64,000 bases of DNA from Pumilibacter muris (GCF_943193045.1 NZ_CALPCN010000001.1:1-64000); one strand, 5' to 3'. Counted from the first letter of the stretch, positions 33,914 through 41,818 are shown. Made by a program: numbers and translations. Notes: generated from the letters alone by a model not told the origin.

Positions 33914-35011
33914 ATGAAACGATACGGCAATTTATTTGAAAAAATAATCGACATCAATAATCTTGTAAGAGCTCACAACAATGCTCGGAAAAGAAAAACG
34001 AAAAACCCGGAGGTGCAGAAAGTGGACAACGACGTGCTGGGCTACTGTATGCAAATCCGCGAAATGCTGGTGCGCGGGACGTTTACAACCTCAAAGTACC
34101 ATATTTTCAATATCGTTGACCGAGGCAAAGAGCGCGAAATCTGCGACTTGCCATACTTTCCCGACCGTATAGTACACTGGGCAATAATGCAAGTGCTGGA
34201 GCCGATTTTCTGCTCGCACTTTATCGCGCAGACATACGCAGCGATACCGGGCAAAGGGACGCATAAAGCCCTCCAACAACTCCACGAGTATATGGACGAC
34301 AAAGAGGGGACAGCGTACTGCCTCAAGCTCGACGTAAAAAAGTTTTTTCCGCACGTAAACGGGGAAATACTCAAGGCGCTGCTGCGTAAAAAAATCAAAT
34401 GCGAGCGCACGCTTTGGCTACTGGACGACATAGTGGACAGCTACGACAACGGGCTGCCGATAGGGAATTATACCTCCCAGTATTTCGGTAACTACTATCT
34501 ATCGTATTTCGACCACTGGATTAAAGAGGTTAAAGGCGTAAAATATTACTTGCGTTATATGGACGATATTATAATCTTGCACAGCTCAAAGGAATACCTC
34601 CACGAGCTTAAGCGGGAAATCGACGAGTATTTCGCAAATCTCAAGCTAACCGTAAAGGGTAACTGGCAAATTTTCCCCACGCTCGTGCGCGGCGTCGATT
34701 TCGTCGGTTATCGGAGTTTCGAGGGCTATACGTTATTGAGAAAGCCGACAAAAAAGCGGCTTAAGGCAGCCACAAAGCGCTTGCTTTTCAAGGTGCAGAG
34801 CGGTAAACCTCTCACCACATCAGACCGCAGCGTCATAGGGTCGTATCACGGTATCCTCAAATGGTGCGACAGCTGGCGCTTATCAAACAAAACAATAAAC
34901 AAAGTACAAGGAGGAGCTTATGCTGGTACGAGGAACACAGGAACAAAAGCCGCTTGCGCTGGAGTTCGGCAAGGACACGGTTTACGTGCGCAACAATATT
35001 CGACGGATTGA
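33914..35011 (+). CDS. DGR reverse transcriptase
   Basis: 365 aa. RT motifs: catalytic Asp140 in LKLDVKKFF, GNYTSQ at 184-189 (the DGR-type SQ signature), and YMDD at 215-218 in YLRYMDDIII; then the thumb (KPTKKRLKAATKRL). It copies the template RNA with errors at A. The last ~35 residues (after about residue 330) overlap the next gene and look like accidental read-through beyond the usual C-terminus. No accessory Avd gene is found on either side. Confidence 0.95.
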   Translation: MKRYGNLFEKIIDINNLVRAHNNARKRKTKNPEVQKVDNDVLGYCMQIREMLVRGTFTTSKYHIFNIVDRGKEREICDLPYFPDRIVHWAIMQVLEPIFCSHFIAQTYAAIPGKGTHKALQQLHEYMDDKEGTAYCLKLDVKKFFPHVNGEILKALLRKKIKCERTLWLLDDIVDSYDNGLPIGNYTSQYFGNYYLSYFDHWIKEVKGVKYYLRYMDDIIILHSSKEYLHELKREIDEYFANLKLTVKGNWQIFPTLVRGVDFVGYRSFEGYTLLRKPTKKRLKAATKRLLFKVQSGKPLTTSDRSVIGSYHGILKWCDSWRLSNKTINKVQGGAYAGTRNTGTKAACAGVRQGHGLRAQQYSTD

Positions 35012-35153
35012 GAAAACCGCCGAGGACGATTTCGAGGGCTGGGAGTACGAGGAAACTACCTATACCTATCCGGAATACGTAAAAAAGCAGCAAGAGGACG
35101 GCGACAACGTAAAGCTGGCGCTCGCCGAGCTTGCGGAAATTGTAGGAGGCTAA
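34920..35153 (+). CDS. Small phage tail-region protein
   Basis: 77 aa with CAAGGAGGAGCTT upstream, overlapping the end of the RT in another frame. VRGTQEQKPLALEFGKDTVYVRNNIRRI followed by an acidic part is typical of short proteins placed between tail fibre and holin in clostridial phages. Not an Avd homologue by size or composition. Confidence 0.7.
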   Translation: MLVRGTQEQKPLALEFGKDTVYVRNNIRRIEKTAEDDFEGWEYEETTYTYPEYVKKQQEDGDNVKLALAELAEIVGG

Positions 35154-35154
35154 T

Positions 35155-35262
35155 ATGGTAAAAATTTACGTTGATTTAATCAATCGCGGGCTCAAGACAC
35201 TTGAGGACGTGCCGGCGCGCTGGCGCGAGGCTGTAAAGGCAGCACTGGAGGCGAGGGACTAA
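35155..35262 (+). CDS. CD1375-like small phage protein
   Basis: 35 aa. MVKIYVDLINRGLKTLEDVPARWREAV matches the short CD1375-type proteins that lie just before the lysis cassette in clostridial phages. TAGGAGGCTAAT precedes the ATG; its stop overlaps the next start. Function unknown. Confidence 0.75.
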   Translation: MVKIYVDLINRGLKTLEDVPARWREAVKAALEARD

Positions 35263-35570
35263 TGGACGGCTTGACTGTACTTGCAATCGTATTGCCGATT
35301 GTAACCGCGGGGCTCACGATAGCCTCGTTTTTTATTGCTCGCAGCGCCGAGGCAAAGAAAAAAGGACACGACGACGGCGAGCTCAAAACCGACATATCAT
35401 ACGTAAAGCGTCGGGTGGACGATATACTGCTCGAGCAGCGAGAAATCAACAAAATGCTGGACGCCCACGGGGAACGTATTACCCGGCTGGAGGAAAGCAC
35501 AAAGCAAGCCCACAAGCGTATTGACGGGCTGGAAAATAGAATAAGCCGCAAACCCGCGGCAAAGGAGTAA
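35262..35570 (+). CDS. Membrane-anchored coiled-coil protein (XhlA-like)
   Basis: 102 aa. One N-terminal membrane helix (about 3-28) followed by a charged coiled coil (about 45-95, DILLEQREINKMLDAHGERITRLEE). Build and place before the holin match haemolysin XhlA-type proteins, which act with the holin in lysis. Confidence 0.75.
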   Translation: MDGLTVLAIVLPIVTAGLTIASFFIARSAEAKKKGHDDGELKTDISYVKRRVDDILLEQREINKMLDAHGERITRLEESTKQAHKRIDGLENRISRKPAAKE

Positions 35571-35573
35571 GTT

Positions 35574-35882
35574 ATGGAAAACCTTATCGAAATTACGAGC
35601 GTGCCCGTTATCGTGGCAATCGTTTATGCAGCACTGGCTTTATATAAGCACTTTGTAAAAGCCGAAAAGTGGGTGCGCCTTATCCCGTTGTGGGCTGCGC
35701 TGCTGGGCGTCGTGCTCGGTATTGTAGCGTTTTATGCGGTGCCGGCGATTATCCCGGCGGATAACGTGCTGGTGGCTATCCTTGTGGGCGGCGCCTCGGG
35801 GCTCGCTGCGACGGGTACCAATCAGATATACAAGCAGCTCACGAAAGACAAGGACGACCCCGGAAATGACAAAACCGAGTAA
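35574..35882 (+). CDS. Phage holin
   Basis: 102 aa with three membrane helices (about 8-25, 34-54, 62-82) and a Lys/Asp-rich C-terminal tail. VGGASGLAATGTNQIYKQL is the conserved end of the phage holin 5 type. It should permeabilise the membrane to release a lytic enzyme, but no endolysin gene follows; a terminator and attR come next. Confidence 0.88.
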   Translation: MENLIEITSVPVIVAIVYAALALYKHFVKAEKWVRLIPLWAALLGVVLGIVAFYAVPAIIPADNVLVAILVGGASGLAATGTNQIYKQLTKDKDDPGNDKTE

Positions 35883-35889
35883 AGAAAAA

Positions 35890-35911
35890 TGCAAGAGGCT
35901 TACCTCTTGCA
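35890..35911 (+). terminator. Hairpin ending the late phage operon
   Basis: TGCAAGAGG and CCTCTTGCA form a perfect 9-bp stem around CTTA. The T run is poor, but it is the only strong hairpin between the holin and attR. Confidence 0.5.
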
Positions 35912-35963
35912 AATTATCCCAAATACGCCCCGCCGGAACACGTAAAAGGCTTTTTTTACGCCC

Positions 35964-35993
35964 GTGTTCGTATTTGTAAGTGTTTGGTGGAGC
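35964..35993. other. attR of the prophage
   Basis: Phage arm GTGTTCGTATTT (35964-35975) followed 9 bp later by the core TGGTGGAGC (35985-35993). The core is the complement of the tRNA-Ala acceptor end GCTCCACCA, so the tRNA stays complete after integration. Confidence 0.85.
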
Positions 35994-36060
35994 TAAGGGG
36001 ATTCGAACCCCTGACCTTTTGAATGCCATTCAAACGCGCTACCAACTGCGCCATAACCCC
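35985..36060 (-). tRNA. tRNA-Ala (GGC)
   Basis: 76-nt cloverleaf on the minus strand. The acceptor GGGGTTA pairs with TAGCTCC, the anticodon loop has GGC, and the CCA is encoded at 35987-35985. Its terminator is now at 3601-3641, beyond the prophage, so its transcript must end elsewhere or run into phage DNA. Confidence 0.97.
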
Positions 36061-36099
36061 ATAAAAAGCGACTGTGCTTATGTTTTGAGCACGTTTAAT

Positions 36100-36129
36100 A
36101 TTGTAGCATGGCAGGGGAGCGTTTGTCAA
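36100..36129 (-). promoter_or_regulatory. tRNA-Ala promoter
   Basis: On the minus strand TTGACA (36129-36124), 18 nt, TACAAT (36105-36100), about 40 nt ahead of the tRNA. The rest of 36061-36200 has no gene. Confidence 0.8.
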
Positions 36130-36200
36130 ACGATTTCGGGGCGTTGGTTGGGTTCAAACTGAGTTAAATTCGAAAGAGACTGAACTGCAAATAAAATTGT

Positions 36201-37976
36201 TTATTCCAAAGTTTTGAGCGAGGAATTCATATCCGTTTTTATTATCTTTCTGCGAAGCATAAGAGTGGAGATAAAAGCGAAAAACATTGTAACGGCAGGA
36301 GCGAGAAGCCAAGTCCACCAGTTTATTTCGGCAATCGAGCCGAAGTTTATTAAATTGAATACGAATTGCATAAATCCGTAACCGAACGGAATGCCGAGAA
36401 TCGCACCTATAAAACTCATTATATAAATTTCCCGAAAAATGTATCCCGTAATTTCTCGGTCGCGGTAGCCGAGAACCATAAGCGTGGCAATTTCCCGATT
36501 GCGTTCGCTTATGTTTATATTTGTTAAATTATATATAACCAACGCGCACAGCAATGCCGAAAATATTATCAGAATTACCGCAATCGCCAAAATAGACGTA
36601 GCGTTTGCCATTGTCGCGGCGCAGTCCAAAAGTCCGAGCCCGGCAAAAACCAACACAGTTGAGCCTATAACCGATATAACAGTCATAAAAAATCTGCTTT
36701 TAAAAAGAAGCACATTGCGAAGAGTGGATTTGTATTTAAAGCTCAACTTATTCCAAATAAATCCGATTTTTTCAATAATAACTTTTTTGCCCGGCGTCGG
36801 AGCTTTGTGTTTTAAGAGTTCTACGGGTTTATTGCGCACAATTTTTAGTCCCGTAAAAAAAGTGAGCAACAACATGGAAATCGTTATAATAGTAAGTGTG
36901 ATAACATAGTAAACAAGCGCGCTTATGCCGGGAAATGGCGGCATGGCGTATTGCATGTTGAACGCGGCATAAATAATATACGTTACTCCTAACCCGATAG
37001 GTAAGGCTATAAGTCCGCCTAATAGGGTGCCTGTAAGCACAAATAGGGAATAGCGGTTTGTAATCGCAAAATCCGTGTATCCGAGAGTTTTCATACATGC
37101 GATTTGTCCGCGTTCTTCGTCGAACAGTCTCGACATGTTGGAATATACTACAAGCATTGTAACCAACAAAAAGAATACTACAAAAACTATGCCTATGAGC
37201 TGTACTTTTTCGGCATAGGAAATCAACGAATAAAAGCCTGTGTTTTCAAACAGCGAAAGCACGGAAACGTTTTCGGTATGCAATTCCGTTTCGAGTTCCG
37301 ACTTTACTCTTGCGGTCAGGTTTTTATATGATTTGCTTAAAGCCCGAAATTCGGTTCTGTCGGTTAAAGCGACGTAAACGTCGTTTACCGGTTGAATAGC
37401 GGAAGGGAGGGAATATACTACATAAGAAAGATTGCGGCTTTCAAATACAAAACTCGGCTCCTCTATTTTATTTATGTACAACGGACTGAGCACTGAGCCG
37501 CAAACTGTGTAAGACACTCCGTTTAAAGTTACCGTTTCGCCTATTTCGTAGCTTTTTAATTTATCTGTGGCGCGTTCTACGGCGATTTCGCTTTCCGATT
37601 GTGGGAAGCGTCCGCTTAAAAGCTTAGGTTTGTTTATATCCGCCTCGTTAAGGTTTAGAGAGCAAACGCGCGTTATTTCGCCGTCGGTGTCTAACTCGTA
37701 GCCGAAGCTGAACAATAATTTGTCTGTTGAAAACTTTTGAGAAATTTTTTCGAGTTCTTCGGCGGAAAAAGCGCCGCGTTTGCTTTTTATTATAAAATCC
37801 GAAACATTTTGTTCTTTGTAATAATCGGTTATGGCTAATTTAATTCTGTTTTCCACTTCGCCTATGCCCGACACTACGCCTATGCTCACCGTAACTATGG
37901 CGATAATCGTTATTAGCCGCACTAAATGCTTTTTAAACAGCCTAAACGTTGTTTTGCCGAACGCTTTCATCACCAT
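36201..37976 (-). CDS. ABC transporter permease, FtsX/MacB type
   Basis: 591 aa with four main membrane segments: one at the N-terminus (residues ~20-38), then after a ~220-residue extracellular domain a group at ~265-375, and a second FtsX core at ~440-575. Single-chain exporters of this layout move peptides or lipids or act as mechanotransmitters; substrate unknown. GGAGATTGA precedes the ATG at 37976, which overlaps the end of the ATPase gene. Confidence 0.88.
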   Translation of the reverse strand: MVMKAFGKTTFRLFKKHLVRLITIIAIVTVSIGVVSGIGEVENRIKLAITDYYKEQNVSDFIIKSKRGAFSAEELEKISQKFSTDKLLFSFGYELDTDGEITRVCSLNLNEADINKPKLLSGRFPQSESEIAVERATDKLKSYEIGETVTLNGVSYTVCGSVLSPLYINKIEEPSFVFESRNLSYVVYSLPSAIQPVNDVYVALTDRTEFRALSKSYKNLTARVKSELETELHTENVSVLSLFENTGFYSLISYAEKVQLIGIVFVVFFLLVTMLVVYSNMSRLFDEERGQIACMKTLGYTDFAITNRYSLFVLTGTLLGGLIALPIGLGVTYIIYAAFNMQYAMPPFPGISALVYYVITLTIITISMLLLTFFTGLKIVRNKPVELLKHKAPTPGKKVIIEKIGFIWNKLSFKYKSTLRNVLLFKSRFFMTVISVIGSTVLVFAGLGLLDCAATMANATSILAIAVILIIFSALLCALVIYNLTNINISERNREIATLMVLGYRDREITGYIFREIYIMSFIGAILGIPFGYGFMQFVFNLINFGSIAEINWWTWLLAPAVTMFFAFISTLMLRRKIIKTDMNSSLKTLE

Positions 37977-38671
37977 TCAATCTCCTCAATGGGTTTGGGA
38001 GAGGCGTTTATTTCTATCCCCGCTATTTGTCCGTTTTTTATATGTATTACTTTATCCGCCATATCGCGGAGCGCTTGATTGTGCGTTACTACCGTTACGA
38101 GTTTGCCGCTGTTTTTGCAGACGTCGTGCAACAGGCGGAGAATAAGTTTTCCCGTTGCGTAATCGAGCGCGCCCGTAGGCTCGTCGCAAAGCAATATTTT
38201 CGGATTTTTGGCGATTGCCCGCGCAATGCTGACGCGCTGTTGTTCGCCGCCGCTGAGCTGGGCGGGGAAGTTCTTGAATTTTTCTCCGAGCCCTACGTCT
38301 TCAAGCGTTTTTGCGGGCGACAAAGCGTTTTTGCAGATTTCGGTTGATAGCTCTACGTTTTCAAGCGCCGTGAGGTTTGGCATAAGATTGTAGAATTGAA
38401 ATACGAAACCTATTTCTGTTCGACGGTAGTCGGCAAGTTGCTTTTTGGTTAGCGCCGACACTTTGTTGCCGTCGAGCAATATTTCGCCGCTTGTCACGGT
38501 GTCCATTCCGCCGAGCAGGTTTAAAAGAGTGGTTTTGCCCGCGCCGCTCGGACCGAGTATAACCACAAATTCACCATTTTCAAGCTCGAAAGAAATGTCG
38601 TTTAAAGCGACGAATACGCCCGCGTCGGTCTTGTATTCCTTGCATACGCTTTTTAATGTTAAAAAACTCAT
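37970..38671 (-). CDS. ABC transporter ATP-binding protein, MacB/LolD type
   Basis: 233 aa. Walker [11 protein letters not shown]-loop FVFQFYNL, signature LSGGEQQR, Walker [13 protein letters not shown] and the switch His in VVTHN are all present. Start taken at ATG 38671; a TTG three codons upstream is less likely because it sits too close to AAAGGAG. It pairs with the permease downstream (7-nt overlap). Confidence 0.92.
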   Translation of the reverse strand: MSFLTLKSVCKEYKTDAGVFVALNDISFELENGEFVVILGPSGAGKTTLLNLLGGMDTVTSGEILLDGNKVSALTKKQLADYRRTEIGFVFQFYNLMPNLTALENVELSTEICKNALSPAKTLEDVGLGEKFKNFPAQLSGGEQQRVSIARAIAKNPKILLCDEPTGALDYATGKLILRLLHDVCKNSGKLVTVVTHNQALRDMADKVIHIKNGQIAGIEINASPKPIEEIEW

Positions 38672-38832
38672 AATCGGCAAAGGCTCCTTTTTGTTGTTTT
38701 CGGAGGTTGCTAAAATTCGATTACTTACTATTGTATGCGTATATTATAATAAATGACTTATATAAATGCAAGCGTTTTAGTGAATACATTTTCGCTTTTG
38801 CGAATTTTCACAAATAAACTTAAAAACGACAC

Positions 38833-39315
38833 TTATTTTTTATGGGAATTAGCTCGCAGGGCTTCTATCCAAACGTTTTTGTTTAGTCTTGCGTTTGCCG
38901 GGCTTGTGGAGGGGAGAGGAAGGCAAATTTTTTCAACGTTTGGATAGTATTTTAAAAGCAAAGACTTTGCGGTGGCGCCGTTTGTAATTACGTTGCGTAT
39001 CGACGGATAGCTTTTCAACAAAGCGGGGACGTCGGCTATCACAGGATTTTTAATGTCTTTATCCATAGAGCCTTTTATGTCGCATGAAATCACCATGTCC
39101 CACAGCGCTATTCCGTTTGCCGACAAAAGCCGTTTTTTATCTTCTACGGTTTTCGGAATTTCTGCAAAAAAGCTTTCGGCTAATATGCGCCAAAATTTGT
39201 TTTGACGGTTGCCGTAGTAAAAACCTTCTTCGCGCGATTTAATACTCGGAAAGCTGCCGAGTATGAGCAGTTTGCTGTCGTCGTTTACAAACGGTTCAAA
39301 ACCTATATGTTTCAT
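38833..39315 (-). CDS. DNA-deoxyinosine glycosylase, UDG superfamily
   Basis: 160 aa. KLLILGSFPSIKSREEGFYYGNRQNKFWRIL is the N-terminal active-site region of the hypoxanthine/mismatch-uracil glycosylase group, and LPLPSTSPANARLN holds the SPxxA motif near the C-terminus. It should excise deoxyinosine or mispaired uracil. Its own promoter lies just upstream, before the left repeat of the 15-kb element. Confidence 0.88.
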   Translation of the reverse strand: MKHIGFEPFVNDDSKLLILGSFPSIKSREEGFYYGNRQNKFWRILAESFFAEIPKTVEDKKRLLSANGIALWDMVISCDIKGSMDKDIKNPVIADVPALLKSYPSIRNVITNGATAKSLLLKYYPNVEKICLPLPSTSPANARLNKNVWIEALRANSHKK

Positions 39316-39321
39316 AACTAT

Positions 39322-39351
39322 ATTATAACGTATTTATTGCCGCTGTGTCAA
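39322..39351 (-). promoter_or_regulatory. Promoter for the glycosylase gene
   Basis: TTGACA (39351-39346), 18 nt, TATAAT (39327-39322) on the minus strand. The 15-kb element begins 8 bp further upstream and has left this promoter intact. Confidence 0.8.
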
Positions 39352-39358
39352 TACCGAA

Positions 39359-39378
39359 ATTTTTCCGAAATGATTGAA
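39359..39378. repeat. Left 20-bp boundary repeat of the 15-kb element
   Basis: ATTTTTCCGAAATGATTGAA, repeated perfectly and in the same orientation at 54468-54487. Flanking DNA differs on both sides. Outside the two copies lie a host promoter for the glycosylase and one for tRNA-Gly, pointing away from each other, so the empty site is a plausible intergenic region. Confidence 0.8.
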
Positions 39379-39603
39379 TTGTCAAGGGGTTTGAGCAAAA
39401 AAGTTGAAAAAACGTTGTAGAGAACGTACAACCATTATAGAATAAGACAGCAACATACTCAAACGTTTTTTCATTCCCTTGCAAGGGAATGAAAAAAAAC
39501 GCGCCGACACAGAGTGACGACATACGGCAAAATAACCACCTTACGGCGGCTTATTCTTTTCCCTTATTACGCCAGGAAGATAACCCTGGACTTTAACTAC
39601 GTT
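39379..39603. other. Left terminal non-coding region with palindromes
   Basis: No gene. It holds a small hairpin (GTTGTA...TACAAC near 39413-39431) and a near-perfect palindrome at 39464-39501 centred on TTGCAA with CATTCCCT/AGGGAATG arms and T-rich/A-rich outer parts. The T tract is on the wrong side for a terminator in either direction, so a cruciform or protein site is more likely. Confidence 0.5.
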
Positions 39604-40656
39604 CTATAACGCTGCAAGTTGTTCGGCAAACATTTCGGCAGGTGTCGCATATCCGAATATAGCACGTGGATAATTATTAACCCAATTTTCTACACATCGT
39701 ATTTTCTTATTTGCGTGTTGTGAAAAGTCTGTACCTTTCGGAAACCACCGCCGTATATCACGATTTATTCTTTCGTTACTACCGCGCTCACACGATGTAT
39801 AAGGATGACAATAATACACATCTGTACGTTTGCCACCGAATACGGATTTTTCCATGCCAATATGATCCGAAAACTCCGTACCGTTGTCTACCGTTATACT
39901 CTTAAATATTTTATTAAACTTTGTTTTTCCGTATCTACGTTCGAGTAAGTCAAGACAACGCACCACGCTTTCGGTTTTCTTATTCGGCATGCGAAAAATC
40001 ATCTCATACCTTGTGAGCCGTTCCGTCAGCACCAACAAAACATTTTTTGTTTGCTGTTTTCCAACAACACAATCCATTTCAAAATGTCCGAACGTATTAC
40101 GCTCTGCTATACTTGCAGGGCGTTTTTCTATACTTGTGCCGCGTGGCGGCCTCTTTGCTATTGCTTTGCGGTAATGCTTTTTACGTTGCCCTATGGGTAA
40201 ATCTTGCATAGATATATTTGCGAATATGCCTAATTCTATATATCGGTATAGCGTAGTTTTACTTATATCGGTACGAAACATCTTTTTGCGCTTAATCTCT
40301 CCGAGAACAGCGCAAGGCGATATTTTATCGTATATAACACGTTTTTCTACATAGTCAACAAACTCATAATCATTGCCTATTTTCAGTGGAATACCTTTGC
40401 TTGTCATATTGATTCGGTATTTATCCTGCGCTAAGTTTGGGCTGTACCGCGTTTCGTAGCGTACTACATCTTCGCCGTAATCGTTACGGTATTTGCATTT
40501 ATGGCGATATTCGCCGCGATGCACTTCCCGATATACGGTAGAAAGGCATACACCAAGTTTTACGGCAATATCTTTCTTCCGCAATTTTGCTCGCAAACAA
40601 TCTTCGAGCATAAGGCGTTGTATGTATGTAAGATTTTTTCTTCCGAATGTTCCCAT
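39604..40656 (-). CDS. IS30-family transposase
   Basis: 350 aa. N-terminal HTH (LTYIQRLMLEDCLRAKLRKKDIAVKLGVCLSTVYREVHRG), then a DDE core: FEMDCVVG, the DNGTEFSDH segment and the final glutamate in YTSCERGSNERINRDIRRWFPKGTD. It inserts DNA by the IS30 site-specific route. Start at 40656 with AAAGGACGG upstream, the same kind of site used by other genes of this element; ATG 40698 is an alternative. It may be cargo IS or the integration enzyme of the element, as IS30-type transposases serve some filamentous phages. Confidence 0.88.
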   Translation of the reverse strand: MGTFGRKNLTYIQRLMLEDCLRAKLRKKDIAVKLGVCLSTVYREVHRGEYRHKCKYRNDYGEDVVRYETRYSPNLAQDKYRINMTSKGIPLKIGNDYEFVDYVEKRVIYDKISPCAVLGEIKRKKMFRTDISKTTLYRYIELGIFANISMQDLPIGQRKKHYRKAIAKRPPRGTSIEKRPASIAERNTFGHFEMDCVVGKQQTKNVLLVLTERLTRYEMIFRMPNKKTESVVRCLDLLERRYGKTKFNKIFKSITVDNGTEFSDHIGMEKSVFGGKRTDVYYCHPYTSCERGSNERINRDIRRWFPKGTDFSQHANKKIRCVENWVNNYPRAIFGYATPAEMFAEQLAAL

Positions 40657-40695
40657 TTCTTTTGTACCGTCCTTTCCGTAATAGAGTATATTAAA

Positions 40696-40803
40696 CATAA
40701 CTGCGCAACCGCGTCAAGGGGCGCAAAAATTTTTCGGCATAATGCAGTAGCTTATACGAAAAATTTTATGCTTCTGCCCTTGACACAGCCGCGCATGTTA
40801 TGT
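40696..40803. repeat. Long imperfect palindrome upstream of the IS30 gene
   Basis: Arms of about 50 nt: AACATAAC..GCGTCAAGGG..AAATTTTTCG on the left and its near complement on the right, centred on TGCAGTAGC near 40745. It surrounds the start of the transposase gene and could be two abutting IS ends, a cruciform, or a transposase binding site. Confidence 0.6.
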
Positions 40804-40816
40804 TGTTTGTGGGTTA

Positions 40817-40844
40817 AGAAGTGAATGGCAAACCATTCACTTCT
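40817..40844. other. 12-bp perfect hairpin
   Basis: AGAAGTGAATGG and CCATTCACTTCT around CAAA, followed by a second overlapping CTTCTCC/GGGAGAAG. No T run, so not a normal terminator. Role unknown. Confidence 0.45.
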
Positions 40845-40918
40845 CCTATTATGGGAGAAGTAGCGGTTAGGGAAGTGCGTATCCGTAGCTTTGGCGAAAA
40901 GAGCCGAAGAAAAGAAAA

Positions 40919-40960
40919 GGGGCGCGGGGTTCCGCTAAACCGCTTGGAACTCCCGCGCCC
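40919..40960 (-). terminator. Terminator of the small HTH gene
   Basis: GGGCGCGGGAGTTCC pairs with GGAACCCCGCGCCC on the minus strand, followed by TTTTCTTTTC. The other strand also has a T-rich tail, so it may work both ways. Confidence 0.75.
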
Positions 40961-40982
40961 GTCTTTTCTGTTCTTCTTCGAT

Positions 40983-41194
40983 TATAACTTGTCACCGTTC
41001 GGTAGTACAATGTTTATTTCGAGCTTACAGCCGAGTGCCTCGACAAGCCGCTGATACTCCGACAGCTTAAAGTCATTACGTGACATTTTGTTTGAGAGAT
41101 TCTTTTGAGTTTGGGCGGTTAATTCCGCAAGCCGCGTTTGCGACATACTTTGCTTAATCATAGCAAATCTTAATTTTTCGGTTAAGTTAATCAT
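40983..41194 (-). CDS. Small HTH regulator of the 15-kb element
   Basis: 70 aa with a helix-turn-helix (MSQTRLAELTAQTQKNLSNKMSRNDFKLSEYQRLVEALGC) and a short beta end. Full-consensus promoter upstream and its own terminator downstream. As the only clear DNA-binding regulator in the element it is a candidate for control of the shared promoter module. Confidence 0.75.
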
Positions 41195-41217
41195 TTTTAC
41201 TGCACCTCACAAAATAG

Positions 41218-41246
41218 ATTATACCACGAAATAATGGTAATGTCAA
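41218..41246 (-). promoter_or_regulatory. Promoter for the small HTH gene
   Basis: TTGACA (41246-41241), exactly 17 nt, TATAAT (41223-41218) on the minus strand. Confidence 0.85.
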
Positions 41247-41293
41247 CAAAATTACAAAGGGCGGCACCCATAACAGCCAAAGGAGTAAGACAC

Positions 41294-41578
41294 ATGACAG
41301 AAGTAAAAAGAATAGGTTATACGTGGGACGAGTTTCAAAAAAGTGCAACTCGGGCAGAAATTATCCAAGCAAAACGTGCATTTGCCAACGCGGGAATAGC
41401 GGAAGAAGAATACGATAAATGCACAATCGTTGCGGCAGAAGGATATTACAACATTGTAAAAAGCAATGTTACATGGGATACTCTTATTAATGGGATATAT
41501 TGCTATCCATTTGATGCAGAACATATTTATCCGTTGCAAAGAATCGGCGTAATAATTCAGTATTGCAGAGGCTATTAA
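41294..41578 (+). CDS. Hypothetical protein, 94 aa
   Basis: Start at 41294 with AAAGGAGTAAGACAC upstream; the longer open frame starts within the promoter of the HTH gene. Soluble, mixed alpha/beta, no recognised motif. Followed 16 nt later by the CxxC protein, forming a two-gene plus-strand unit that ends in a terminator. Confidence 0.6.
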   Translation: MTEVKRIGYTWDEFQKSATRAEIIQAKRAFANAGIAEEEYDKCTIVAAEGYYNIVKSNVTWDTLINGIYCYPFDAEHIYPLQRIGVIIQYCRGY

Positions 41579-41594
41579 GAATAGAGGTAAAAAC

Positions 41595-41804
41595 ATGGTT
41601 GTTTATAAATGTGACCTTTGCGGTAAAGAAGTTGACCCCGCAAAACTAACGACAAAAGAATTGTACTATATGATTATAAGCAATTACCCTCAAATGAAAC
41701 AATTCGATTTATGTCGTCAATGTGAATATGACTATCAAATGGCAATGGCAAAGGCAAGCGCAGAATATATTGCATTAAAGCAAAAAGAAAAAAAGGACAG
41801 GTAA
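41595..41804 (+). CDS. Small CxxC zinc-binding protein
   Basis: 69 aa with Cys6/Cys9 (KCDLCGKEV) and Cys40/Cys43 (DLCRQCEYDY), a four-Cys zinc site, then a Lys-rich helical end that overlaps the terminator stem. Function unknown; could bind nucleic acid. Confidence 0.65.
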   Translation: MVVYKCDLCGKEVDPAKLTTKELYYMIISNYPQMKQFDLCRQCEYDYQMAMAKASAEYIALKQKEKKDR

Positions 41805-41818
41805 CTGTCCTTTTTTAA
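41791..41818 (+). terminator. Rho-independent terminator
   Basis: AAAAGGACAG and CTGTCCTTTTTT around GTAA, directly at the stop of the CxxC gene. Confidence 0.85.

Noticed and set aside
34920-35153. 77-aa gene after the RT as the DGR accessory Avd
   Set aside because: Too short, acidic with a beta-like start, and typical of the protein found before the lysis cassette in phages without DGR.
39359-39378. 20-bp boundary repeat as a dif/XerCD site
   Set aside because: It lacks the two 11-bp arms with the TTATGTTAA-like half site seen in Firmicutes dif; the integration route remains open.
39464-39501. Large palindrome as a Rho-independent terminator
   Set aside because: T-rich parts are at the 5' side and A-rich parts at the 3' side on both strands.
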